DNA of 64,000 nucleotides. Origin: Haliscomenobacter sp. Lineage in GTDB: Bacteria > Bacteroidota > Bacteroidia > Chitinophagales > Saprospiraceae. The stretch lies in NCBI GenBank assembly GCA_016713275.1, contig JADJPL010000003.1, forward strand, positions 496,001 to 560,000, given 5' to 3'. Positions 16,201 through 26,023 of this stretch are shown here, one piece after another; within the stretch, counting starts at the first letter, position 1, and the number at the start of each line of letters is the position of its first letter. The translations under genes were made by a program, and so were the position numbers. The notes under the pieces are model-generated. The model saw only the letters and a list, made by a program, of their open reading frames with translations. It was not told the DNA's origin and ran no database searches.

Positions 16201-17102
16201 GGGCATCCGTTTCCATCACGCCGTCCTCCTCGACGATCTGCGTCGGCGGCAGCGTGACTTTGACCGCTACGCCAAGCGGCGGCACGGGTACGTGTACGGT
16301 GCAGTGGCAGTCGAGCGCAACCGGCACGAGCGGGTGGGCAAACATCAACGGCGCAACAAATACAACCTATAACGCCCCCACTTCCAGCGCGGGCACGCTC
16401 TACTACCGGGCCACTTATAGCTGCACGGGCGGCGGTTGCGACGCAGCGACGTCGAACACGGCTTCTGTGACGGTAACCCCGGACCCTTCAGTAAGCATCA
16501 CCCCGTCTTCGTCGACGGTCTGCGTCGGCGGCAGCGTAACGCTGACGGCCACGCCAAGCGGCGGCACGGGCACGTGCACGATCCAGTGGCAGTCGAGCGC
16601 GACCGGCACAAGCGGGTGGACGAACATCAGCGGCGCGACGAATACAACTTATAACGCCCCGACTTCAAGCGTGGGCACGCTCTACTACCGGGCCACGTAC
16701 AGCTGCACGGGCGGCGGTTGCGACGCAGCGACGTCGAACAAAGCGAGCGTGACGGTTATTGAAGGGGCATCTGTTTCCATCACCCCGTCTTCGTCGACGG
16801 TCTGCGTCGGCGGCAGCGTAACGCTGACGGCTACGCCAAGCGGCGGCACGGGCACGTGCACGGTGCAGTGGCAGTCGAGCGCGACCGGCACAAGCGGCTG
16901 GGCGAACATCAACGGCGCGACGAATACAACCTATAACGCCTCGACTTCGAGCGCGGGGACGCTCTACTACCGGGCCACGTACAGCTGCACGGGCGGCGGT
17001 TGCGACGCAGCGACGTCGAACACGGCTTCCGTGACGGTAACTCCAGACCCTTCAGTAAGCATCACCCGTCTTCGTCGACGGTCTGCGTTGGTGGGAGCGT
17101 GA
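13275..17102 (+). CDS. Giant secreted Ig-repeat adhesin, part 1 (N-terminal region)
   Basis: First readable piece (1,275 codons) of one protein that continues to 29096. The formal start is a TTG without signal peptide; the frame is open back to 13119, and a signal peptide seems to be encoded just upstream in another frame. Residues ~20-165 form a carbohydrate-binding-like beta domain ('NASFESGTTDWSW'); residues ~180-335 are a second beta domain; then come Ig-like units with the pattern C-x-G-G-S-(A/V)-T-L...W-Q. A unique domain of about 185 residues (15150-15710) interrupts them. From 15912 the 94-residue repeat array starts. The frame ends falsely at 17102: at ~17070 CACCCGTC replaces the CACCCCGTC seen in all other units, a one-base loss. 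The role is probably cell-surface adhesion or matrix formation. Confidence 0.85.
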   Translation: MSAEARAAIAPWLTDCNCSNNLVKNASFESGTTDWSWSGGNFASINYAPQCGVLHGSLEITTSLGKFEQTLPDLVPGTQFSLKFYAGTHNSAFDHEAGVYFYNSAGTEIQKVVGDVNTILPSMGFFSFNATVPNETATIKVGGSGNGDYIKTDAWCVSITSCDPDNQVAPPFCAPSPSCESGELAWSQTINSQTGDPASVRFYCGGTSSYQIPVSLPAAFSGAVDVEITEAIAWDGYVNRSSTGDQPNEKFKVVFLKNNVVQWASDWTGSNSSGSDGIATGVEQDYWSGALGSGSLPNGADKILLVHWGNATYGKNDCSSPNSVVPSSVCIKYTVACNAAITGQPQNKTVCAGGSATFSVTATGSPSPSVQWQYLNGSTWANVSNGTPAGAVYSGATSASLTVSGISANGAFSYRASVTQSSCPAVTSNAAILTVTADPSISIAPSSSSVCVGGSATLTATPGGGTGTCTIQWQSSANGTSGWTNISGATNTTYNAPTSSAGTTYYRATYSCTGGGCDVATSGTATVSVFPDLDVTVSASGQSVCNGESVQLSADVSGGVGTISYQWQKASASGGPWTNITGANAVDYSTVPSSGTTYYRMVVNATGNGCGSATSSSLSITASECQSCATRTVGNTADCGGSGSYGFFAEDLISGLSESKHYTFSGGNFTEYTDGTALLTGTITNTSVGGAQFTVNVRFSGRTTSTPSGSPKTPVCDHFSMNSTDFYYYPSYSGELIGHGLLAGGKIQVSNMGPAFQVGTGANVQENVYGASGWLTIAVFRHPDNAAYRFNTPSADFNITLSGNSCASCFTPPTASITPQTSTICNGGSAVLTASGGGTYLWSTGATTPSITVTSSGTYKVTVTGMLGCTANAQASVTVTPDPSVSITPSSSTVCVGGSVTLTATPSGGTGTCTVQWQSSATGTSGWANINGATNTTYNAPTSSASTMYYRATYSCTGGGCDAATSNKASVTVIEGASVSITPSSSTICVGGSVTLTATPSGGTGTCTVQWQSSATGTSGWANINGATNTTYNAPTSSAGTLYYRATYSCTGGGCDAATSNTASVTVTPDPSVSITPSSSTVCVGGSVTLTATPSGGTGTCTIQWQSSATGTSGWTNISGATNTTYNAPTSSVGTLYYRATYSCTGGGCDAATSNKASVTVIEGASVSITPSSSTVCVGGSVTLTATPSGGTGTCTVQWQSSATGTSGWANINGATNTTYNASTSSAGTLYYRATYSCTGGGCDAATSNTASVTVTPDPSVSITRLRRRSALVGA

Positions 17103-20100
17103 CATTGACGGCTACGCCAAGCGGCGGCACGGGCACGTGCACGGTGCAGTGGCAGTCGAGCGCGACCGGCACAAGCGGGTGGGCAAACATCAGCGGCGCG
17201 ACGAATACAACTTACAATGCACCCACGTCAAGCGTGGGCACGCTCTACTACCGGGCTACGTACAGCTGCACGGGCGGCGGTTGCGACGCGGCGACGTCGA
17301 ACACGGCTTCCGTGACGGTAACTCCGGACCCTTCAGTAAGCATCACCCCGTCTTCGTCGACGGTCTGCGTTGGCGGGAGCGTGACATTGACGGCTACGCC
17401 AAGCGGCGGCACGGGCACGTGTACGGTGCAGTGGCAGTCGAGCGCGACCGGCACGAGCGGGTGGGCGAACATCCACGGCGCAACAAATACAACCTATAAC
17501 GCCCCGACTTCAAGCGTGGGCACGATGTACTACCTAGCAACCTACAGCTGCACGGGCGGCGGTTGCGACGCGGCGACGTCGAACACGGCTTCCGTGACGG
17601 TAACCCCAGACCCTTCAGTAAGCATCACGCCGTCTTCGTCGACGGTTTGCGTTGGCGGGAGCGTGACATTGACGGCCACGCCAAGCGGCGGCACGGGCAC
17701 GTGTACGGTGCAGTGGCAGTCGAGCGCGACCGGCACAAGCGGGTGGGCGAACATCAACGGCGCGACAAATACAACCTATAACGCACCCACTTCAAGTGTG
17801 GGCACGATGTACTACCGGGCCACGTACAGCTGCACGGGCGGCGGTTGCGACGCGGCGACGTCGAACAAAGCGAGCGTGACGGTTATTGAAGGGGCATCCG
17901 TTTCCATCACGCCGTCTTCGTCGACGGTTTGCGTTGGCGGGAGCGTGACATTGACGGCCACGCCAAGCGGCGGCACGGGTACGTGTACGGTGCAGTGGCA
18001 GTCGAGCGCGACCGGCACGAGTGGCTGGGCGAACATCAACGGCGCGACGAATACAACTTATAACGCACCCACTTCCAGCGCGGGGACGATGTACTACCGG
18101 GCCACGTACAGCTGCACGGGCGGCGGTTGCGACGCAGCGACGTCGAACACGGCTTCTGTGACGGTAACCCCGGACCCTTCGGTGAGCATCACGCCGTCTT
18201 CGTCGACGGTTTGCGTTGGTGGGAGCGTGACATTGACTGCCACGCCAAGCGGTGGCACGGGCACGTGTACGGTGCAGTGGCAGTCGAGCGCGACCGGCAC
18301 GAGCGGGTGGGCAAACATCAGCGGCGCGACGAATACAACTTATAATGCACCCACGTCAAGCGTGGGCACGATGTACTACCGGGCCACGTACAGCTGCACG
18401 GGCGGTGGTTGCGACGCAGCGACGTCGAACACGGCTTCCGTGACGGTAACTCCCGACCCTTCGGTGAGCATCGATCCGTCCTCGTCGACGGTTTGCGTTG
18501 GTGGCGGCGTGACATTGACGGCTACGCCAAGCGGCGGCACGGGCACGTGTACGGTGCAGTGGCAGTCGAGCGCGACCGGTACGAGCGGGTGGGCGAACAT
18601 CAACGGCGCGACGAATACAACTTATAACGCCCCGACTTCAAGTGTGGGCACGCTCTACTACCGGGCAACCTACAGCTGCACGGGCGGCGGCTGCGACGCG
18701 GCGACGTCGAACACGGCTTCTGTGACGGTAACCCCGGACCCTTCAGTAAGCATCACGCCGTCCTCGTCGACGGTCTGCGTTGGCGGGAGCGTGACATTGA
18801 CTGCCACGCCAAGCGGCGGCACGGGCACGTGCACGATCCAGTGGCAGTCGAGCGCGACCGGCACAAGCGGGTGGGCGAACATCAACGGCGCAACAAATAC
18901 AACCTATAACGCACCCACGTCAAGCGCGGGCACCCTCTACTACCGGGCCACGTACAGCTGCACGGGCGGCGGTTGCGACGCAGCGACGTCGAACACGGCT
19001 TCTGTGACGGTAACTCCCGACCCTTCGGTGAGCATCACGCCGTCTTCGTCGACGGTTTGCGTTGGCGGGAGCGTGACATTGACGGCCACGCCAAGCGGCG
19101 GCACGGGCACGTGCACGGTGCAGTGGCAGTCGAGCGCGACCGGCACGAGCGGGTGGGCAAACATCAACGGCGCAACAAATACGAACTATAACGCCCCGAC
19201 TTCAAGCGCGGGGACGCTCTACTACCGGGCCACGTACAGCTGCACGGGCGGTGGTTGCGACGCGGCGACGTCGAACACGGCTTCTGTGACGGTAACTCCG
19301 GACCCTTCAGTAAGCATCACCCCGTCTTCGTCGACGGTCTGCGTTGGCGGGAGCGTGACGCTGACTGCTACGCCAAGCGGCGGCACGGGCACGTGTACGG
19401 TGCAGTGGCAGTCGAGCGCAACCGGTACGAGCGGGTGGGCGAACATCAACGGCGCGACGAATACAACTTATAATGCACCCACGTCAAGCGCGGGCACGAT
19501 GTACTACCGGGCAACCTACAGCTGCACGGGCGGCGGCTGCGACGCGGCGACGTCGAACACGGCTTCCGTGACGGTAACTCCCGACCCTTCGGTGAGCATC
19601 GATCCGTCCTCGTCGACGGTTTGCGTTGGTGGCGGCGTGACATTGACGGCTACGCCAAGCGGCGGCACGGGCACGTGCACGGTGCAGTGGCAGTCGAGCG
19701 CGACCGGCACAAGCGGGTGGGCGAACATCAACGGCGCAACAAATACAACCTATAACGCCCCCACTTCCAGCGCGGGCACGCTCTACTACCGGGCCACTTA
19801 TAGCTGCACGGGCGGCAATGGGCCCCACAGCTGCACGGGCGGCGGCTGCGACGCGGCGACGTCGAACACGGCTTCTGTGACGGTAACCCCGGACCCTTCA
19901 GTAAGCATCACGCCGTCCTCGTCGACGGTCTGCGTTGGCGGGAGCGTGACTTTGACGGCCACGCCAAGCGGCGGCACGGGCACGTGCACGGTTCAGTGGC
20001 AGTCGAGCGCCACCGGCACGAGCGGCTGGGCAAACATCAGCGGCGCGACGAATACGACCTATAACGCACCCACTTCCAGCGCGGGCACGATGTACTACCG

Positions 20101-20167
20101 GGCTACATACAGTTGCACGGGCGGCGGTTGCGACGCAGCGACGTCGAACACGGCAAGTGTGACAGTA
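15912..20167 (+). repeat. 15 tandem near-identical 282-bp units (94-residue Ig-like repeats)
   Basis: Fifteen units of 282 bp fill this interval exactly, allowing for one 27-bp insertion in unit 14 and one missing base in unit 5. Each encodes an Ig-like domain with a Cys-x-Gly-Gly strand, a 'WQSSATGTSGW' core, 'YYRATYSCTGGGC' and a linker of either TPDPSVSI or IEGASVSI type. Units differ at only a handful of codons, so the array has been homogenised by recombination or expanded recently. Four conserved cysteines per unit suggest two disulfides. Copy number in a short-read consensus is unreliable. Confidence 0.92.
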
Positions 20168-23100
20168 ACCCCAGACCCTTCGGTGAACACCCATCCTGTA
20201 GGCGCAGCTTATTGCGGACCTGCTAGCCACGTTTTACAGGTAATTGCTTCCGGAGGAACCCCAGGACTTATCTATCAGTGGCAGGATAGCCCGGATGGGC
20301 AAGCGTGGACCAACATACCTGGCGCCATCAATGCTTCCTATTCAACAGGCGTTCTTCAACAAAGCCGGCATTTCCGCGTAATCGTTAGTGCAAGCGGGTC
20401 GGGATGCAATTCGATCCCCTCAGACCCGGCATACGTGCAGATTTATCCGCCGGCGACCGTTAATGCGGGACCCGATCAGGTACTTTGCGGTTCGGGGGAT
20501 TTCCAATTAGCAGGCCAAATTGGCGGCGGCGCCACCCAGGCAACCTGGACGGCCAGTGTTTCCGGAGGGCAGTTCCTTCCAAACGCCAACACCTTACAAG
20601 CCATTTATGTCGCTCCTTCAGGGGTTAATTCCGTCGTTTTAACCCTTACCACAAATGATCCTGCAGGTCCGTGTCTTGCCGTTTCCGACCAAATGGTCGT
20701 TTCCGTTAACACGCCAGTAGTTGCCAATGCAGGCCCAGACGAAGCGGTGTGCGGGAATTTGATCCAATTGACAGGCAGCCCATCAGGAGGAACCTGGACG
20801 GGAGGACAAGGGCAATTTGGCAACAAAAACAATGCCCAGACCACCTATACAGCAACTCCTGCTGAAATGGGTACTACGGTAGTATTGACCTGGACGGTTC
20901 CCGATCCGGATGGCGATGGGCCTTGTATCGGATCTTCCGATGAAGTCAATATTTCCTTCTTCCCGCCGGTGGTCGTTCAAGCAGGTTCAAATCAGGTCAT
21001 TTGTGAAGGAGGAACGGCATCTCTGGTTGGTTCCATTTCCGGTGGCGCCTCTTCCGGGAGGTGGAGTGCTAACGTAGCCGGAGGGACCTTTATGCCCAAC
21101 GACCAATCGCTATCAGCGACGTATATTCCCCCTTCAGGCTATATTGGAAGTATCCTGCTGACCCTTACTTCCATTGATCCAAACGGCCCATGTCAAGCCG
21201 CTTCCAGTTCATTGACTTTGACCATTAACCCGGCAGCCACAGTGGAAGCCGGCGAAAACCGAACGGTTTGCGCCGGGTACTCGATCCCTTTGTCCGGGAC
21301 AATAGGAGGTGGCGCTTCATCAGGTACCTGGAATGCCAGTGTAACGGGCGGATCTTTTTCTCCAAACGCCAATACGTTGACCGCAACGTATACCCCACCT
21401 TCCAACTTCACCGGGGCGATGACGCTTACCCTTACTACCAATGATCCTTCCGGCCCATGCCCGGCAAAATCCGACGACTTGACGGTTACGGTGGTACCCG
21501 ATCCTTCCGTAAGCATTTCGCCTTCTTCTGCCGAAGCTTGCCTGGGTGGATCTGTAACCTTGACTGCTTCCCCTAGCGGGGGCACGGGAACCTGTACGCT
21601 TCAGTGGCAATCGAGCCGGAACGGCACGAGCGCCTGGACGGATATCATCGGCGCAACGAATACAACGTACGCAGCCCCTGCATCCGCCTTGGGAACGGTA
21701 TATTATCGGGCGATCTATTCCTGCACCGGAAGCAGTTGCGATCCGGGCGTTTCGAATACGGCAGCCGTTACGGTGGCGCCCGACCCTACGGTTTCCATAA
21801 GCCCAACTTCCTCCAATGTGTGTGTTGGCGGGCAAGTAACCCTTAGGGCAACAACTACCGGTGGGGCAGGTACATGCACCATTCAGTGGCAGTCCAGTCC
21901 AAATAATACCCAGAACTGGACGAATATTCCAGGGGCAAACCAAAACACGTATGTCCCATCCACTTCAAATACGGGGTCCACATACTACCGAGCGGTCTAT
22001 TCCTGTTCCGGAGGAGGATGCGACCCGGCAACGTCCAATCTGGCGGTAGTGAACGTTTATCAACCGGCAACCGTGAGCATCACGCCTTCATCCTACCGGA
22101 TTTGTCCCGGAGGCAATATTACTTTCACGGCTACTTCCGCCAACAGTATCGGTTCCTGCACCTTCCAATGGCAATCCAGCAAGAATGGAGCCGATGGCTG
22201 GGTTGATATCTCAGGGGCCACAGGGTTCCAGTATATTGCCGATATCACCGAAACGGGAACCGTCTATTTTCGGGCTACCTATGTTTGTGCGGCGGGAGGC
22301 TGTGGTACGGCGGTTTCCAACGTAGCTACAGTGGAAGTCACTCCAGGCCCTTCGGTCAGCATTTTCACCTCTTCGCCTACGACGGTGTGCGTGGGAGGAA
22401 ACGTATTGCTCAGGGCTTTACCCTCCGATGGAGCAGGGAACTGTTCGCTTCAGTGGCAATCCAGTCCTACCGGAACCGGCGATTGGACCAATATCCCCAG
22501 AGCGGCCAACTCGAATTATACGCCGCCAACGGCAACTGCCGGTACTACGTACTACCGGGCCATCTATAACTGTACGGGCGCTGAATGCGGATCTTCTGCC
22601 TCGAATGTAATTAGCGTGACCGTTGCGCCGGATCCTTCCGCAACCATCACGCCTTCCTCGTCCTCCGCTTGCGTAGGCGAGCGGGTCGTTTTAACCGCAA
22701 CACCTGCCGGAGGCGCAGGTACCTGCACGATTCAGTGGCAATCAAGCGCTTCAGGTACGGACGGGTGGTCGAATATTTCCGGAGCGACCAAAGCAACCTA
22801 TCTTCCTCCTTCGTCCACCATGGGTACCGTTTTCTATCGGGTTACCTATTCGTGTACGGGAGGTGGATGCGATGCATCCGTGTCGAATACGGCAAGTGTA
22901 ACGATTGGTTCCTGTGCTCAGCCAGATATCACGCGGGTCAAGGACCTGGGTAGCGTAGCCCCTGCTGCGAACGGCCGCTATACGGTGACGTACACCGTAA
23001 CGGTTAAAAACACCGGCGGCGCTACCGGCCAATACACGCTGAAAGACACGCCGTTGTTCGACGACGACGTGACGATCCACAGCGGCAACTACAGCGGTCA

Positions 23101-26023
23101 GGCGAACGGTCAGATGAATACGGGCGGATCGACGACGCTGGCGGCAAACGCATCGATCGGCGCCGGGTTGACGCATACCTACACGGTGAGCTTTGAGGTG
23201 AGCCTGAACCTGAGTGCGGGCTCCACCGACGGCGGGGACAACGTCTATACCGCGTGCGCGGTTGCGGGCAACGGACCCGGCAGCGGACCTGGCCAGGGCT
23301 TGTACAACAAAGCAGAACTGGACACAAACAACGACGGTACGCCAGAACAGACGGACGACGCGTGCGGGGACCTGCCCAATATCACGCTGGTCAAGGATCT
23401 GGTTAGCGTAGCGCCTGCTGCGAATGGCCGCTACACGGTAACGTACACCATAACGGTTAAAAACACCGGCGGCGCTACCGGCCAATACACGCTGAAAGAC
23501 ACGCCGTTGTTCGACGACGACGTGACGATCCACAGCGGCAACTACAGTGGTCAGGCGAGTGGTCAGATGAATACGGGCGGATCGACGACGCTGGCGGCAA
23601 ACGCATCGATAGGCGCCGGGTTGACGCATACCTACACGGTGAGCTTTGAGGTGAGCCTGAACCTGAGTGCGGGCTCCACCGACGGCGGGGACAACGTCTA
23701 TACCGCGTGTGCGGTTGCGGGCAACGGCCCCGGCAGCGGACCTGGCCAAGGCTTGTACAACAAAGCAGAACTGGACACAAACAACGACGGTACGCCAGAA
23801 CGGACAGACGACGCGTGCGGGGACCTGCCCAATATCACGCTGGTCAAGGACCTGGTTAGCGTAGCCCCTGCAGCGAACGGCCGCTATACGGTAACGTACA
23901 CCATAACGGTTAAAAACACTGGCGGCGCTACTGGCCAATACACGCTGAAGGACACGCCGTTGTTCGACGACGACGTAACGATCCACAGCGGCAACTACAG
24001 CGGTCAGGCGAGTGGTCAGATGAATACGAGCGGGTCGACGACGCTGGCGGCAAACGTATCGATCGGGGCCGGGTTGACGCACACCTACACGGTGAGCTTC
24101 GAGGTGAGCCTGAACCTGAGTGCGGGCTCCACCGATGGCGGGGACAACATCTACACCGCGTGTGCGGTTGCGGGCAACGGACCCGGCAGCGGACCTGGCC
24201 AGGGCTTGTACAACAAAGCAGAACTGGACACCAACAACGACGGTACGCCAGAACGGACAGACGACGCGTGCGGGGACCTGCCTCAATGCGACCTTAAGGT
24301 CGCTGTTAGTCAGGTTCAGTGCAACAACAAGGGCACTCCCGCTAATCCGGACGACGATACCTTTACCTTTAGCGTTCTGGCAACCGGATCGGGTCAAGGT
24401 TGGAAAACTACGGTGAAGGGTTTGGAAATCACAGGCAGCTACGGCGTTCTGAAAGTTTTTGGCCCCTATAAAATCAGCGAAGGGAACATCTCGCTGACCG
24501 TTGCCGACCAAACCCAGGCGGGCTGCACCAGTGGGATTGTGGTGGTGAATGCGCCGCAGACCTGCTCGGGCGAAGCAACCTGTAACATTTCAGGGACGGC
24601 AGTGACCAACGTGCTGTGCAATAATAAAGGAACGCCCTCCGACCCAAGCGACGATACCTTCACCTTTGAATTAACAGTCAACGGAAATGGGGCCTCGAAT
24701 ACCTGGGTGGCAAATGACGCTGCGAAGACAACGGGCAAGTATGGAGTGAAAGTTGTCATGGGGCCATATAAAATTGCCGATGGAGATGCCAACCTGATCC
24801 TCACCGACAAAGACGATGCCCGTTGCGAAGCCGCTGTTTATGTGCCTGTGCCGCGTACCTGCTCCAACGAATGCGCCATCGCGGCAAAAGTTACGGACGT
24901 GGTATGCAACGATCAAAACACCTCCGACCCGAGCGATGATACCTTTACGTTTAGTCTGACCGTAACCGGAGGAAATGCGCCGCAAGGGTGGATTGCCACG
25001 GACAGCAAATTGACGACTGGCAAATACGGGCAACCAACGGTTTTCGGACCGTTTAAGATTGCCTCCGGGCCTATTGCCTTTGACGTGATCGATCTGCAAA
25101 AAAGTACCTGTCGTCAGGCGGTTAAAGTGGACCCGCCGCAAGCGTGCTCTGCCCCCGACTGTGATATTGCCACCGCCATTATTAATGCCGTGTGCAATGA
25201 CAATAATACCCCTTCGGATCCCTCCGATGACATGTATTCGTTCGAACTGGTCGTGACCGGAGGCGATGCAGGCGGGCAGTGGACGGCGAACGACCCGGCA
25301 GCCACCAAAGGCGCTTATGGCGTTCCCGCTCAATTTGGCCCGTACAAAATTTCCGAAGGCGACCGCCAGATCACCATCCGGGATAGTAAGGATGCCAACT
25401 GCAAAACGATTGCGTATGTGGCTATTCCGAAGGATTGCTCGGGAGCTTGCTCCATCCAGGCAGTTGCTGTGGATACGCTGATCGATAAGAAAGGGACCCC
25501 TGCGCTTTCAGACGATACCTGGACCCTGATCGTCCGTGTGACCGGAAAGAACAACTCGACGGTCTGGGTTGCTTCTGACGGAATCCATCCGGAAGTTAAA
25601 GGGTTCTACGGCTCGGAAGTTGCTTTTGGGCCTTATTCGGCAAACCAGGGCAAAGTCGTTATCGCCATTCGGGACTTGTTTGATCCGGCATGCCGGACTA
25701 CACTGGAATTTAACCTGACCCGGGAACTTCCCGAGTGCCCGTATCCCGTTTCGGCGATCAAATTGGAGCGCAAAGCCCAGATTTGGTTAGGGACGGTTGA
25801 TGAAGCAGACGCAGAAACAGATCCTCAGCCCGGAATGTGCGGGTGGCCCGAGATTACCCTGCCTTCCGGCAAGCGGTATGAAGATGTGATGTCCTTCAAA
25901 ACACCGCAGACTGTGGCGCCTGCCCAGAAATATACCTTTGTGCTGATGACGCAGAAACTGGCGCAGGACCTGCTTGAACTTCTCCCTCTTTGGAGATGGG
26001 ACAGGAGGGATCTATGCCGATAA
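17071..26023 (+). CDS. Giant secreted Ig-repeat adhesin, part 2 (central region)
   Basis: Continuation of the same protein after the one-base loss at ~17070. In order it holds: the rest of the 94-residue array to 20167; one divergent Ig-like unit; four PKD/Ig-like units of about 85-90 residues beginning 'VNAGPDQVLC' (20450-21500); five divergent 94-residue units (21500-22915); three copies of a 151-residue DUF11-like module (22928-24286); five copies of a ~96-residue module with 'PSDDTFTF' and 'GPYKI' (24287-25734); and a short unique stretch. The frame ends falsely at 26023: in CTGCTTGAACTTC at ~25973 one extra T breaks 'DLLNFSLFGDG'. The domain series becomes more divergent away from the 15-unit array, as expected if that array is the recombining part. 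Confidence 0.87.
22928..24286 (+). repeat. Three tandem 453-bp units (151-residue DUF11-like modules)
   Basis: Three copies of exactly 453 bp, each starting with an I-T-(R/L)-V-K-D-L word and ending 'DDACGDLPN' or 'DDACGDLPQ'. Each has 'YTVTYT(V/I)TVKNTGGATGQY', the DUF11-like repeat pattern of surface proteins, and 'DTNNDGTPE', a calcium-binding-type Asp loop. Identity between copies is very high, with a few codon changes. Confidence 0.92.
24287..25734 (+). repeat. Five tandem ~96-residue modules, divergent copies
   Basis: Five modules begin with C-(D/N/A/S)-I-type strands and share 'C(N/D)(N/D)xxTPxxPSDDTFTF', a 'GxYG...FGPYKI' block and a closing Cys followed by a Ser-rich hinge. Unlike the 282-bp array they have drifted clearly apart at DNA level. 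Each has about four Cys. Confidence 0.8.

Noticed and set aside
15912..20167. CRISPR-like array
   Set aside because: Units are 282 bp, coding and contiguous, without spacers; the short 7-8-nt arrays elsewhere also lack spacers and there are no cas genes.
17248..20230. Series of ~75-residue minus-strand reading frames, nearly identical to each other
   Set aside because: They are the antisense of the 282-bp adhesin repeats and recur with exactly the same period; codon bias supports only the plus strand.
22751..24511. 586-residue open frame on the minus strand
   Set aside because: It is the complement of the three 453-bp adhesin modules; its length follows from the repeat having no stop in that frame.
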